Positions 18,302-26,685 of a stretch of DNA of 40,357 nucleotides are shown in pieces. The position numbers and the translations under genes were made by a program. This stretch comes from Streptomyces mesophilus (GTDB lineage: Bacteria; Actinomycetota; Actinomycetes; Streptomycetales; Streptomycetaceae): positions 1 to 40,357 of the forward strand of contig NZ_JAAKZW010000044.1 in assembly GCF_011044995.1 (NCBI RefSeq), in the 5' to 3' direction. Numbering within the stretch: position 1 is the first letter of the stretch; each line of letters opens with the position of its first letter. The notes under the pieces were generated by a model. It was not told the origin of the DNA. It did no database searches and saw nothing but the letters and a program-made list of their open reading frames with translations.

Positions 18302-19744
18302 TCAGCCGACGGGGCTGGTCGGCGTACGCAGCCGTCCCGCCACCCACACGCCCACCGCCGCGACCAGCACCGACAGCACGAACACCGAAGCGAACGCCGC
18401 CGCAGGCCCGCCCGTTGCCGCATCCGTCCCGTGACCGGCGAGCGCGCCCCCGCCCAGCGCCGCGAAGGCTGCGCCGCCGCCCGCGAGGAGCAGGGCGTTG
18501 GACAGGCCGTCGGATATCTGGAGCGCCGCGGAGTTGGCGCCCGCTTCCGTCGGGGCGGACAGGCTCAGGAGCAGGACGCTGGTCGAGGAGATCACCAGAC
18601 CCATGCCGAAGCAGCCCCAGGCCCAGGCCAGCGCGATGATCCAGACCGGGACGGACTCGATCAGGACGGTCGGGGCCGTCGCTATCGCCGCGGTGACCAG
18701 GACCATGCCGAGGCGGACCAGCGGCTCGCGGCGGTCTTCGAGGCGCGGACGGGACTGGAGGTACGAGCCGAGCGCCCAGGTCGCGCCGCCGACCGCCAGG
18801 GCGAGCCCGGCCATGGTCAGGGACAGACCGCGGCGTGAGACCAGCATCAGCGGGATGAAGGACTCCGCGGCGATGAACGAACCCGCCGCGAGGCCCCGCA
18901 GCAGGATCACCGAGGGAAGCCCGCGCCCCGCACGGAACGTGCCGCGCGGCAGCAGCGCGAGCACCGACGGGACGAGCACCGCGAGCCCTGCCGCCGCGGG
19001 CAGCACCGAGAACGGCCGCAGATCCTGGCCCGCGTACTGAAGGAGGCCCGCGCCGAGCGAGATGCCGAGCGCGAGACGGATCCGGCGGGACTGGAAGAGC
19101 GCGGGGGCGCCGTCCGGCGGCCCCCCGGCGTTGGTCCGTATCGCCGGCAGTGCGAGCAGCAGCGGGAGCGCCACCAGGGCCGGGATGCCGAGGAACACCC
19201 AGCGCCAGCCGAGGTGTTCGGTCACCGTGCCCGCCACCAGCGGGCCGACGATCGCCGGGACGACCCAGCCCGCCGCGAACGCCGCCATGATCGCGGGCCG
19301 CAGCCGCTCCGGATAGGCCCGGCTGACGACCACGTACAACGCGACGATCACCAGTCCCCCGCCGAGCCCCTGCACGGCGCGGCCCGCGATGAACAGCCAC
19401 ATCACCCCCGCCGTACCGGAAAGCAGCAGTCCCGCCGCGAACGCGCCGATCCCCGCCGCCAGCGCCCCCAGGGGTCCGCGCCGGTCGGCCCACTGGCCGG
19501 CCAGGACCATGCCGAAGAGCGAGGTCGTGAAGTATCCCGAGAACGCGAAGCCGTAGAGCGCGATCCCGTCCAACTCCCGTGCCGCCACCGGCATCGCGGT
19601 GCCGACCGCGGTCGCCTCGAAGGCGATCAGGACGACGACCGAGACGATCCCGACGCTCAGGGCGCGCAGACGCCGCCCCAGCACCCCTTCTTCCGAAGTG
19701 GCGAGGTCCGGGGGCGCAACGCTGCGCGATTCGACGGCGGTCAT
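18302..19744 (-). CDS. MFS transporter (multidrug-efflux type)
   Basis: 480-residue polytopic protein with 12-14 hydrophobic helices. MFS motif A is GQWADRRGPLGAL after the second helix; IAGRAVQGLGGGLVIVALYVVV matches the antiporter motif region. The N-terminus is polar (MTAVESRSVAPPD). This type usually exports hydrophobic drugs or metabolites; the substrate is unknown. ATG 19744 was chosen because the upstream extension is non-hydrophobic and crosses the tRNA gene. Its 3' end runs into repeat copy B. Confidence 0.87.
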   Translation of the reverse strand: MTAVESRSVAPPDLATSEEGVLGRRLRALSVGIVSVVVLIAFEATAVGTAMPVAARELDGIALYGFAFSGYFTTSLFGMVLAGQWADRRGPLGALAAGIGAFAAGLLLSGTAGVMWLFIAGRAVQGLGGGLVIVALYVVVSRAYPERLRPAIMAAFAAGWVVPAIVGPLVAGTVTEHLGWRWVFLGIPALVALPLLLALPAIRTNAGGPPDGAPALFQSRRIRLALGISLGAGLLQYAGQDLRPFSVLPAAAGLAVLVPSVLALLPRGTFRAGRGLPSVILLRGLAAGSFIAAESFIPLMLVSRRGLSLTMAGLALAVGGATWALGSYLQSRPRLEDRREPLVRLGMVLVTAAIATAPTVLIESVPVWIIALAWAWGCFGMGLVISSTSVLLLSLSAPTEAGANSAALQISDGLSNALLLAGGGAAFAALGGGALAGHGTDAATGGPAAAFASVFVLSVLVAAVGVWVAGRLRTPTSPVG

Positions 19745-19883
19745 GCGAAGAACCGTACGGTCCGGCACTGACAACCGCCCCTGACCAGGGACGGGACCTT
19801 CCTCGTCCGTTGGTCCTACGCCCCCGAAGCCGCGCCGGGCATGAACGCGGCGTTGCAGTCCCATGGCAGACCCCGCCGTTCCC

Positions 19884-19912
19884 TTGGCCGCACCCGGACG
19901 CCCGCCTACCGT
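19884..19912 (+). promoter_or_regulatory. Vegetative-type promoter of tRNA-Cys
   Basis: TTGGCC (19884-19889), 17-bp spacer and TACCGT (19907-19912), with a predicted start about 9 bp before the tRNA. It fits the HrdB-type consensus. Confidence 0.65.
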
Positions 19913-19927
19913 CGAAGACATCAACAC

Positions 19928-19999
19928 GGCCGTGTGCCCGAGTGGTTCAGGGACTTGCCTGCAAAGCAAGTAACGCGGGTTCGATTCCCGCCACGGCCT
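19928..19999 (+). tRNA. tRNA-Cys (anticodon GCA)
   Basis: Seven-bp acceptor stem GGCCGTG/CACGGCC, a D-arm, anticodon stem CTTGC/GCAAG around loop CTGCAAA (anticodon GCA), and T-arm GCGGG-TTCGATT-CCCGC. The U73 discriminator is typical of tRNA-Cys. The 3' CCA is not encoded (TCCGG follows). No integrase or attachment-site duplication is seen next to it. Confidence 0.95.
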
Positions 20000-20051
20000 C
20001 CGGTGCGGCAGCGCGCACGCAGCGGCCCCGGGTGTCCCGCACCCGGGGTCC

Positions 20052-20618
20052 TCACATCTCCCGCAGGCCCGTCCCTGTCTCCGACAGCTCGAGCCGCCAC
20101 ATGATCTCCCCGTCGTGCACGACATCCGTGGAGACGAGCCCGGCGGCCGCGGCGACCGCCGCGGAGGCGTGATGATCCGGGTGCACATGGGCGATCACGG
20201 CGGCGATGCGCTCGACGGGCTCCTGCGCCAGAGCCGCCACCAGCGCACAGGCCGCCTCCCGCGCGATGCCCCGCCCCTGCCACGGGGTGCCCACGGTCCA
20301 GGCGATCTCGGCGATACGGGAGCCCTCCGCGTAACCCGACAGATGCGCGGGCGCGGGACCGACCGTCGCCTGCACCGCCCCCACGAACCGCCGCTGGGCG
20401 CAGAGCTCGACCACCCAGTTGCACCAGGTCACCTGCGGCTCCGGAGAACCGGCCGCCCACCGCTCGTACCGCGCCCGCAGCTCCTCCTCGCCTTCGGGCG
20501 CGCCCCCGATGAACGTGTGCAGCGCGGGATCCCCGAGCACCCGCGCCATCTCGGCGGCGTACTCGGCCTTCACCGGCAGCAACCTCAGCCGGGGCGTGCG
20601 CAGTTCACGGAGTATCAA
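20052..20618 (-). CDS. GNAT acetyltransferase (RimJ/RimL-like), second of a coupled pair
   Basis: 188 residues. The start LRELRTPRLRLLPV and the acetyl-CoA loop WTVGTPWQGRGIAREAACALV (Q/RxxGxG/A type) mark a GNAT enzyme of the RimJ/RimL group. It transfers acetyl from acetyl-CoA to an amine; the acceptor is unknown. The only suitable start is TTG 20618, overlapping the stop of the upstream GNAT gene by 4 bp (TTGA). Translation is therefore probably coupled to that gene. Confidence 0.82.
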   Translation of the reverse strand: MILRELRTPRLRLLPVKAEYAAEMARVLGDPALHTFIGGAPEGEEELRARYERWAAGSPEPQVTWCNWVVELCAQRRFVGAVQATVGPAPAHLSGYAEGSRIAEIAWTVGTPWQGRGIAREAACALVAALAQEPVERIAAVIAHVHPDHHASAAVAAAAGLVSTDVVHDGEIMWRLELSETGTGLREM

Positions 20619-21193
20619 GCGGTGTCCTCATGCGACCGGTCGGCGGTGTGGTCGTGCGAGCGGTCGGCGGTGTCCTCGTGCAGCCAGCTGGTGAGCAGCA
20701 CACGCCGCCCGTTGGACTCGATCCACTCGGCCTCGTCCTCGACAAGCCGGTAACCGGTCGCCGTGGCGACGGCCCGGCTCGCGAGGTTGTCCTCGTCGAT
20801 CTGCAGTCTGAGTTCACGCAGGCCCAGCTCTTCGTGCGCGAACGAGGTGAGCAGCCGCGTGGCCCGTACGGCCAGGCCGCGGCCGCGGTGCTCGGGCCCG
20901 ATCGCGTAGCCGAGGGTGCCGTCCTCCAGGTTCACCATGACCTCGCCGAGCGGCAGGCCGCCGTCGGCGGTGACCGCGAACCGCAGCCGGGTGCCGGCCG
21001 CGCGCTTCTCGCGCGCGGTCGCCAGATGCGCCTCGGCCTGCGCCGGACCGAAGGGGACGGGAAGCGGCGTGAACCGGGCGACGTCGTCGTTGTCGAAGAT
21101 CTTCACCATGGCCTCGACGTCGTCGTCCCGCCATTCCCGCAGCACGAGCCCGTCCCCTTCAACGACCACGGCCTCCCCGCTCACGACTGTCAC
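20615..21193 (-). CDS. GNAT acetyltransferase, first of a coupled pair
   Basis: 192 residues. GNAT fold with LVLREWRDDDVEAMVKIF at the N-terminus, GTLGYAIGPEHRGRGLAVRAT as the acetyl-CoA loop, and LRLQIDEDNLASRAVATATGY as the final motif. GTG 21193 has a strong GGGAGGGG Shine-Dalgarno. The C-terminus is a repeated HEDTADRS-type tail encoded by 24-bp repeats, with the stop codon just past the last unit. Acceptor unknown. Confidence 0.87.
   Translation of the reverse strand: MTVVSGEAVVVEGDGLVLREWRDDDVEAMVKIFDNDDVARFTPLPVPFGPAQAEAHLATAREKRAAGTRLRFAVTADGGLPLGEVMVNLEDGTLGYAIGPEHRGRGLAVRATRLLTSFAHEELGLRELRLQIDEDNLASRAVATATGYRLVEDEAEWIESNGRRVLLTSWLHEDTADRSHDHTADRSHEDTA
20621..20683. repeat. 24-bp tandem repeat at the 3' end of the first GNAT gene
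   Basis: Units at 20621-20644 and 20645-20668 and a partial unit at 20669-20683, sharing GGTGT..TC.TGCGA.CGGTCGGC. They encode the His/Asp/Arg-rich C-terminal tail and stop 3 bp from the TGA/TTG junction with the second GNAT gene. Confidence 0.85.
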
Positions 21194-21353
21194 GCGGGCC
21201 CCTCCCTCAGCTCAGAGCCTGTTTCTTTTACGGAGCATACGTGCGCTCCCGGACGGGTGAGCCGGGTCACATCAACTGCCCTGTCACAGCTTCGGATCCG
21301 GTGGCATCTCGTGGTTGTCAGCAGCTCACACCACCGCACACGAGGAGCCCGCC

Positions 21354-21824
21354 ATGACCGCACGACTGAACCTTTTCACCAACGAACTCGCCGCGAAGCA
21401 CCTCAAGTACCTGGTCTCCGCGGGCAAGGTCCTCACCGACTCGTCGCTGCCGACCTCCCTCCAGGAGCTCGTCTCGCTGCGGGTCAGCCAGATCAACGGC
21501 TGCGCGATGTGCGTCGACATCCACACCAAGCACCTGGCACACGAGGGTGAGGACGCGGTGCGGATCAATCTGGTCGCCGCCTGGCGCGAGGCCACGGTCT
21601 ATACGGAGCCCGAGCGCGCCGCCCTCGACCTGGCCGAACAGGCCACCCGCATCGCCGACGCCTCAGGCGGCGTCCCGGACGAGGTCTGGACAAACGCAAC
21701 AAAGCACTACACCGAGACCGAACTCGCCGCCTTGGTCTCCCTGATCGCCCTGATGAACGCCATGAACCGCCTGAACGTGACCGTCCAGAACCCGGCCGGC
21801 GCGTACGCGGTCGGCCAGTTCTAG
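21354..21824 (+). CDS. AhpD-like (carboxymuconolactone-decarboxylase family) protein
   Basis: 156 residues, all-helical CMD/AhpD fold. The hallmark CxxC with distal His is NGCAMCVDIHTKH; the C-terminal ALVSLIALMNAMNRLNV helix completes the fold. AhpD-type proteins reduce peroxidase partners or act as thiol-dependent alkylhydroperoxidases. ATG 21354 is 6 bp behind GAGGAG (21342-21347). It is divergent from the GNAT pair; an unusually long hairpin follows the stop. Confidence 0.9.
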   Translation: MTARLNLFTNELAAKHLKYLVSAGKVLTDSSLPTSLQELVSLRVSQINGCAMCVDIHTKHLAHEGEDAVRINLVAAWREATVYTEPERAALDLAEQATRIADASGGVPDEVWTNATKHYTETELAALVSLIALMNAMNRLNVTVQNPAGAYAVGQF

Positions 21825-21831
21825 TGAGCAA

Positions 21832-21895
21832 GGGACCATTTGTCGCGCAGCATGGGCGAGTTGCCCGTTATGTGCGCGACAGATGGTCCCCTTTT
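21832..21895. terminator. Large two-tier hairpin terminator between convergent genes
   Basis: Outer 18-bp arms (21832-21849 and 21873-21890, one mismatch, GGGACCATTTGTCGCGCA-type) enclose an inner GGGC-GAGTT-GCCC hairpin (21854-21866) and are followed by CTTTT. It fills the space between the AhpD-like stop and the XDH operon stop, so it could terminate in both directions. Confidence 0.75.
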
Positions 21896-21897
21896 CG

Positions 21898-24183
21898 TCA
21901 GGGGGAGACCACCGCCGCCTGGGGGCGGATCGGGAGGCGGTTTACCGGGCGGCCCGTTGCGGCGCGGACTGCTCCCGCCACCGCGGCGGGGGCCGTGACG
22001 ACCGGGACCGCCGAGGCGGCCTTGGCGCCGAAGGGGGCCACCACGTCGCGCTCCTCGACGAGCTTGACGATACGGATATCGGGCGCGTCCAGGGCGGTCG
22101 GCAGTGCGTAGCCCGTCAGGTCCGGGTGGCGGACCACGCCGCGCGGGGTGCGGAGGTTCTCCGTCAGCGCCGCGCCGACGCCCTGGGTCACGCCCGCTTC
22201 GATCCGGGCCGCCAGCTGGGCGGGGTTGAGGACACGGCCGACGTCCTGGGCCACGGCGAGCTCGACGACACGGATGGAGCCGAGCTCCACGTCCACGTCG
22301 ACCACGGCGCGGATCGCACAGAACGCGAGCCCCACGAAGGCGTCGCCCTGGCCCGTCTCGTCCAGCGGCTCCGTCGGGTGCGGGCGGCACTGGGCGGTGG
22401 CCCAGAGTTCCTTGCCGTCCATCGCCTCGGTGACGGTCGTGGAGAGGACGCCGTCGTACGAGGTGATCTTGCCATCGGCGATCTGGAGCAGCTCCGTGGA
22501 CATGCCGAACTTGGCGGCCAGGGGCTGCAGAAGCTGGGTGCGCACCATCTTCGCGGCGCGTTCGACGGCTCCGCCGGAGACCCACGTATGACGGCTGCGG
22601 CAACCCGCGCCCGCGGGGGGCTGGTCGGTGTCGACGGCGGCGACGTGGACTTCCTCGATGCCCAGGGTCTCCTGGACGATCTGGCGCGCGAGGGTGGAGA
22701 AGCCCTGGCCGGTCTCCACGGCCGCGCAGATGACGGTCGCGACGCCGTCCTGGACCTTCACGGTCGCGGTCGAGACCTCGTCGGCGCCTTCCGCGCCCAG
22801 CATGTGCACCATGCCGAGCGCATAGCCGACGCCACGGCGCACCGCGCCCGGCTCGCCCGCGCCTTCGGGGCCGCCGGGGAGGATCCACTCCTCTTCCGGG
22901 GTGTCCTTGGGGAGCGGAGGCAGGTCGAAGTCCCTTACGGCGCGCAGGAGTTCGGCGGCAGGGGCAGGGCAGGTCACCGTCTGCCCTGTGGGCAGGATGT
23001 CGCCCGTGGCCATCACGTTGCGCAGCCGCAGCTCCGCCGGGTCCACGCCCAGCTTCGCGGCCAGCTTGTCCATCTGCGCCTCGTACGCGGCGCAGACCTG
23101 GAGCGCGCCCTCACCCCGTACGTGTCCGGAGGGCGGGTTGTTGGTGCGCACCGCCCAGCCCTCGATGAAGGCGTGCGGCACGACGTACGGACCGCAGGCG
23201 AAGGCGACGGCCGCCGCGAGCGATTCGGAGGACGCGTCCGCGTAGGCGCCCGCGTCGAGCAGGATCTGCGCCTCGACCTTGACCAGACGGCCCTCGGCGT
23301 CCGCGTGGTGGCGGTAGCGCAGGAGCGTCGGGTGCCGGTGGGCGTGGCCGAGGAAGGACTCCTCGCGGGTCGCGGTGAGCTTGACCGGGCAGCCGGTCTT
23401 CAACGCGAGCAGCCCGAGCGGGAGTTGGAAGCCGGGGTCCTCGCGGTCGGCGGTCGCGCCGGGCACGCCGGTGACGACGACCTTCACGCGGTCGGGCTCC
23501 AGGCCGTAGCAGGCGGCGGCCAGATCGCGGTCCGAGTGCGGGTCGGTGGAGGCGACGTAGAGCTCGACGCCACCGTCCGGGCGCGGTACCGCGAGGCCCG
23601 CCTCGGCGCCGATGGGCGCGGGGTCCTGGCGGCCGATGCGGTAGAGGCCCTCGACGATCACCTCGCCGGTCGCCTCGGCGTCCCCGTACTGCAGCGGGAT
23701 GTGCCGGATCAGATTGCCGTCGGGGTGCAACGGCTCGGCGGCGAAGGCCTGTTCCGGGTCCGTGACCGGTTCGAGCACCTCGTACTCGACGACGATCGCG
23801 GCGGCGGCCATGCGTGCGGTGTCCGGGTGGTCCGCGGCCACGGCGGCGATGGGCTCGCCGTGGTGGCGTACGAGCTCGGAGGCGAAGACCGGACGGTCGG
23901 CGATCCGCCGGCCGTGCGCCGCGTCACCGGGCACATCGGCGTGCGTGACGACCGCGTGCACGCCCGGCATCTGCTCGGCGCCGGAGGTGTCGATGGAGGT
24001 GATACGGGCGTGGGGGTGCGGGGAGCGCAGGAGCGCGGCCCACAGCAGGCCCTCGGCCCACAGATCGGAGGCGTACGGGAACGTGCCCTCCGTCTTCGCA
24101 CGCGCGTCCGCGGGCGGCAGCGAGGCACCGATGCCGTGCTGCTTCTCCTCGGCGGCGGGTGCGGTGACCGTCTCGTTGCTCAC
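21898..24183 (-). CDS. Xanthine-dehydrogenase-family molybdenum-binding subunit
   Basis: 761 residues. The hammerhead domain (about 25-140) is followed by Mo-cofactor-binding regions: TREESFLGHAHRHP, PPSGHVRGEGALQV, GQGFSTLARQIVQETLGI. The TREESFLGH block resembles purine-oxidising PucD/XdhB. It would hydroxylate a purine or N-heterocycle using the Mo centre. Near the C-terminus the usual GAKG(V/I)GEPP motif, carrying the catalytic Glu, reads GAKAASAVP, so that Glu is missing; the gene is otherwise intact. GTG 24183 overlaps the Fe-S subunit stop (GTGA). Substrate uncertain, perhaps not xanthine. Confidence 0.85.
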   Translation of the reverse strand: MSNETVTAPAAEEKQHGIGASLPPADARAKTEGTFPYASDLWAEGLLWAALLRSPHPHARITSIDTSGAEQMPGVHAVVTHADVPGDAAHGRRIADRPVFASELVRHHGEPIAAVAADHPDTARMAAAAIVVEYEVLEPVTDPEQAFAAEPLHPDGNLIRHIPLQYGDAEATGEVIVEGLYRIGRQDPAPIGAEAGLAVPRPDGGVELYVASTDPHSDRDLAAACYGLEPDRVKVVVTGVPGATADREDPGFQLPLGLLALKTGCPVKLTATREESFLGHAHRHPTLLRYRHHADAEGRLVKVEAQILLDAGAYADASSESLAAAVAFACGPYVVPHAFIEGWAVRTNNPPSGHVRGEGALQVCAAYEAQMDKLAAKLGVDPAELRLRNVMATGDILPTGQTVTCPAPAAELLRAVRDFDLPPLPKDTPEEEWILPGGPEGAGEPGAVRRGVGYALGMVHMLGAEGADEVSTATVKVQDGVATVICAAVETGQGFSTLARQIVQETLGIEEVHVAAVDTDQPPAGAGCRSRHTWVSGGAVERAAKMVRTQLLQPLAAKFGMSTELLQIADGKITSYDGVLSTTVTEAMDGKELWATAQCRPHPTEPLDETGQGDAFVGLAFCAIRAVVDVDVELGSIRVVELAVAQDVGRVLNPAQLAARIEAGVTQGVGAALTENLRTPRGVVRHPDLTGYALPTALDAPDIRIVKLVEERDVVAPFGAKAASAVPVVTAPAAVAGAVRAATGRPVNRLPIRPQAAVVSP

Positions 24184-25772
24184 GCCCGGCCTCCGCCCTG
24201 CGAGTAGGTGACGCCACCGGCGCCCGGGGGTGCCTGGTGCGGGATGCGTGCCTGGTCGTCGGTTTCGTCCTCGGGCACGGCCGACTGCCGCTCGGCGACG
24301 ACGTCCTTGACCGCTTCGAGTACGCCCTTGTAGCCGGAGCAGCGGCACAGGTTGCCGCACAGCGCCTGGCGGGCCTCGCGTTCGCTCGGCTGCGGATTGC
24401 CTTCGAGCAGGTCGTGCACGGTCATCGCCATACCCGGTACGCAGAAGCCGCACTGCACGGCGCAGCTCGCGGCGAGCGCCCGCTGCACGTCGGAGGGCTG
24501 CCCTTCGTCGGCGAGGCCCTCGACGGTACGTACTTCACTGCCCGCTGCCGTCGCGGCGGGCACGAGGCAGGAGGCCACGAGGCGGCCGTCGACCTGCACC
24601 GCGCACGCACCGCATTCGCCCTGCGAGCAGCCGTCCTTGGCGCCGGCGAGGCCGAGGCGCTCGCGCAGCACGTAGAGCAGCGATTCGCCGATCCATGCGT
24701 CGGTGACGGGGCGGTCGGCGCCGTTCACGCGCAGCACGTAGGAGGAGAGGGGGTGTTCGTCGCCGAAGGCGGAGACAGGGGCGGCGGGTTCGGATCCGTC
24801 CGGCTGCCCGTCGCCGTCCGGGGCTGCCTCGGCGGCATCCTGCGCGGACGGCTCGTCGGCGGCGGGTTCCGGCGGTGCGTCTTGCTGCGCGTCCTGCTGC
24901 GGTACGTCGGCTTCCGCGGGCTGCTGCGCGGCCGGCGCCGCTTCGGGGGCGGCGGGCTCGACCGGCGCAGCCGGCTCACCGTTCTGCGAGGCGTCCCGCG
25001 GCGCGGGCTGCGGAGCGGGCTGCGGAGCGTCCTGCGGCACGGCCTGCGCCCACGGCGCCGCAGCACCGCCCGGCAGGGTCGCCGGTGCACGGTCCGCCCA
25101 CTGGTCGACCAGCGAGGAAGAGGTGAACTCGCCCGATTCGTCCGGAAGATCACCCTGGGCCAGCGGAATCGACCACTGCCCGGTGACCTGCGACGGCCCG
25201 GTGACCTGCGGCAGCCCGGGCTCGGGCGCCGCCTGGGCGGCCGCCTCCGTGAACGACCACTGCCCGGTCATGCCCGCCTCATGCTGCGGCGCGGGCTCCT
25301 GGGGCGCATTCGGCTCGGGCCACTGGACGGGCGCGGGGGCGGGCTCGGACTGAGCGGCAGCGGCGGGCTCCGGACCCATCTGCGGTACCAGCGCAGGGAT
25401 CACGAAGGTCCCGGTGGCCGCCGGATCGGCGGCGGCGCCGGGCACGACCGAGATCTGCGGCGGTACGAAGCTGCCGCCGGGCGCCGCGAGCGGCGCGTCC
25501 GCGAAGCCCTCGGGCAGCGCGACGAAGGCCGTCGCGTCACCGTCGTACTCGCCCTGGCTCGTGGGCTGCCAGCCACCGTGCCCGTACGAACCGTTGGCAT
25601 CGTTCCCGTACGAACCGTTCACATCGTTCCCGTACGAACCGTTCACATCGTTCACGTACGAGCCCTCGCCCTGCTGCCCGTTGCTCACCTGTCCGCCGCT
25701 TCCGTACCCGTCCCCGTAACCGGGAGACCCGTCCCCGTAACCGGGAGCGCCGTTGCCTTCCGTACCGCTCAT
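24180..25772 (-). CDS. Xanthine-dehydrogenase-family 2Fe-2S subunit with long N-terminal extension
   Basis: 530 residues, but only the last 190 or so form the conserved Fe-S subunit. The plant-type cluster is GCSQGECGACAV with a later Cys in ASCLVP; the second cluster is CGFCVPGM with LCGNLCRCSGY. Residues 1-330 are an unusual, mostly disordered extension. It has NGSYGND repeats (24-bp DNA units), two TGQWS motifs and long Pro/Ala/Gln/Glu tracts. The stand-alone family member is normally about 160-200 residues. The start MSGTEGNGAP overlaps the FAD subunit stop (ATGA), so the extension is translated as part of the operon. Electron transfer from Mo to FAD is the expected role. Confidence 0.87.
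   Translation of the reverse strand: MSGTEGNGAPGYGDGSPGYGDGYGSGGQVSNGQQGEGSYVNDVNGSYGNDVNGSYGNDANGSYGHGGWQPTSQGEYDGDATAFVALPEGFADAPLAAPGGSFVPPQISVVPGAAADPAATGTFVIPALVPQMGPEPAAAAQSEPAPAPVQWPEPNAPQEPAPQHEAGMTGQWSFTEAAAQAAPEPGLPQVTGPSQVTGQWSIPLAQGDLPDESGEFTSSSLVDQWADRAPATLPGGAAAPWAQAVPQDAPQPAPQPAPRDASQNGEPAAPVEPAAPEAAPAAQQPAEADVPQQDAQQDAPPEPAADEPSAQDAAEAAPDGDGQPDGSEPAAPVSAFGDEHPLSSYVLRVNGADRPVTDAWIGESLLYVLRERLGLAGAKDGCSQGECGACAVQVDGRLVASCLVPAATAAGSEVRTVEGLADEGQPSDVQRALAASCAVQCGFCVPGMAMTVHDLLEGNPQPSEREARQALCGNLCRCSGYKGVLEAVKDVVAERQSAVPEDETDDQARIPHQAPPGAGGVTYSQGGGRA
25584..25664. repeat. 24-bp tandem repeat in the Fe-S subunit extension
   Basis: Three units (25584-25607, 25608-25631, 25632-25655) and a partial fourth, each starting GTACGAACCGTT, encode the NGSYGND(V/A) repeats. 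Units differ by a few bases only. Confidence 0.88.
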
Positions 25773-26656
25773 GCCAGCGCCCTCCCCAGTGCCCGCCGCG
25801 CAAGAACGGAAACCGTGCGCCTGAGCTGCTGGACGGCGGGCGGCAGCTCCTGCGGGGTGCCGTCCGGCGCCTGGTCGGGGATGCAGGCCGCGGCGACATA
25901 GTCGCCGAAGGCGTGCAGCGCCTCGGGCGCCAGCGCACGGTCGGCGTCCCATTCGATCAGGGAGGCGACCCAGCGCTCGGCCTCGAGCGGACGCAGCGGC
26001 ATCGGCGCGACCGCACCCACCGCGCACCGCACCCCGCGGCGCGCGGGGTCGAGCACGAGGGCGACCGAGGCGAGGGCGCGTCCGGGGCCGGTGCGGCCGG
26101 TCGCCTTCAGGTAGACCTGCGGGGCGTGCAGGAGCGGAATCCGTACGTAGCCGATGAGTTCACCGCCGCGCAGCCGCTCCATCCCGGCCAGCAGATGCGA
26201 GACGGGCACCTCACGGCGGGCACCGCCGGGCCCCGCGACGATCAGGTCGGCCTCGAGCGCGGCGAGCACGGGCAGCGAGTCACCGGTCGGGGCGGCGGTG
26301 GCGATATTGCCGCCGAGCGTCCCGGCGTTACGGATCGTGGGCGGCCCGGCCGCGCGGGCGGCGGCGGCGAGCGCGGGGATCAGGGCGGCGAAGTCGGGGC
26401 GGCCCATGCGGGCGTGGGTGAGGCCCGCGCCGAGCAGCGCGTGGCCGTCCTGGTACTGCCAGCCGCGGATCTCGTTGATCTTCCCGAGCCCGACCAGACC
26501 GGCGGGTCGTAGCTGCCCCTTGTTCACCGAGGCCATCAGATCGGTGCCGCCGGCCACGGGCACGGCGGCGGGCATGGCGGAGAGTGCCGCGACCGCCTCG
26601 TCGAGCGAGGTCGGCAACGTCACGGACTGCGCCACCTGCGGTGCGTGCGTGGTCAA
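25769..26656 (-). CDS. Xanthine-dehydrogenase-family FAD-binding subunit
   Basis: 295 residues of the CoxM/XdhB FAD-binding type. FAD motifs are PVAGGTDLMASVNKG (about 33-47) and TIRNAGTLGGNIATAAPTGD, with a C-terminal CO-dehydrogenase-flavoprotein domain. It would pass electrons from the Fe-S clusters to NAD+ or another acceptor. It is the first gene of the three-gene operon and overlaps the Fe-S gene by 4 bp. The start is probably TTG 26656 behind GAAGGGG; in-frame GTG codons 7 and 11 codons downstream are alternatives. Confidence 0.87.
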   Translation of the reverse strand: MTTHAPQVAQSVTLPTSLDEAVAALSAMPAAVPVAGGTDLMASVNKGQLRPAGLVGLGKINEIRGWQYQDGHALLGAGLTHARMGRPDFAALIPALAAAARAAGPPTIRNAGTLGGNIATAAPTGDSLPVLAALEADLIVAGPGGARREVPVSHLLAGMERLRGGELIGYVRIPLLHAPQVYLKATGRTGPGRALASVALVLDPARRGVRCAVGAVAPMPLRPLEAERWVASLIEWDADRALAPEALHAFGDYVAAACIPDQAPDGTPQELPPAVQQLRRTVSVLARRALGRALA

Positions 26657-26685
26657 GACCGGCTGCCCCTTCCCGTGCCCGGCTC

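Noticed and set aside
19928..20001. tRNA-Cys as an integration site of an island
   Set aside because: No integrase, excisionase or repeated 3' tRNA end is seen within the window; neighbours are core-type genes.
21883..24207. 774-residue plus-strand frame
   Set aside because: Antisense shadow of the Mo subunit; no recognisable domain and low-complexity composition.
21898..26656. CO dehydrogenase (coxMSL) operon
   Set aside because: Gene order fits, but the Mo subunit lacks the form I CO-dehydrogenase loop (AYRCSFR) and has purine-oxidase-like blocks instead.
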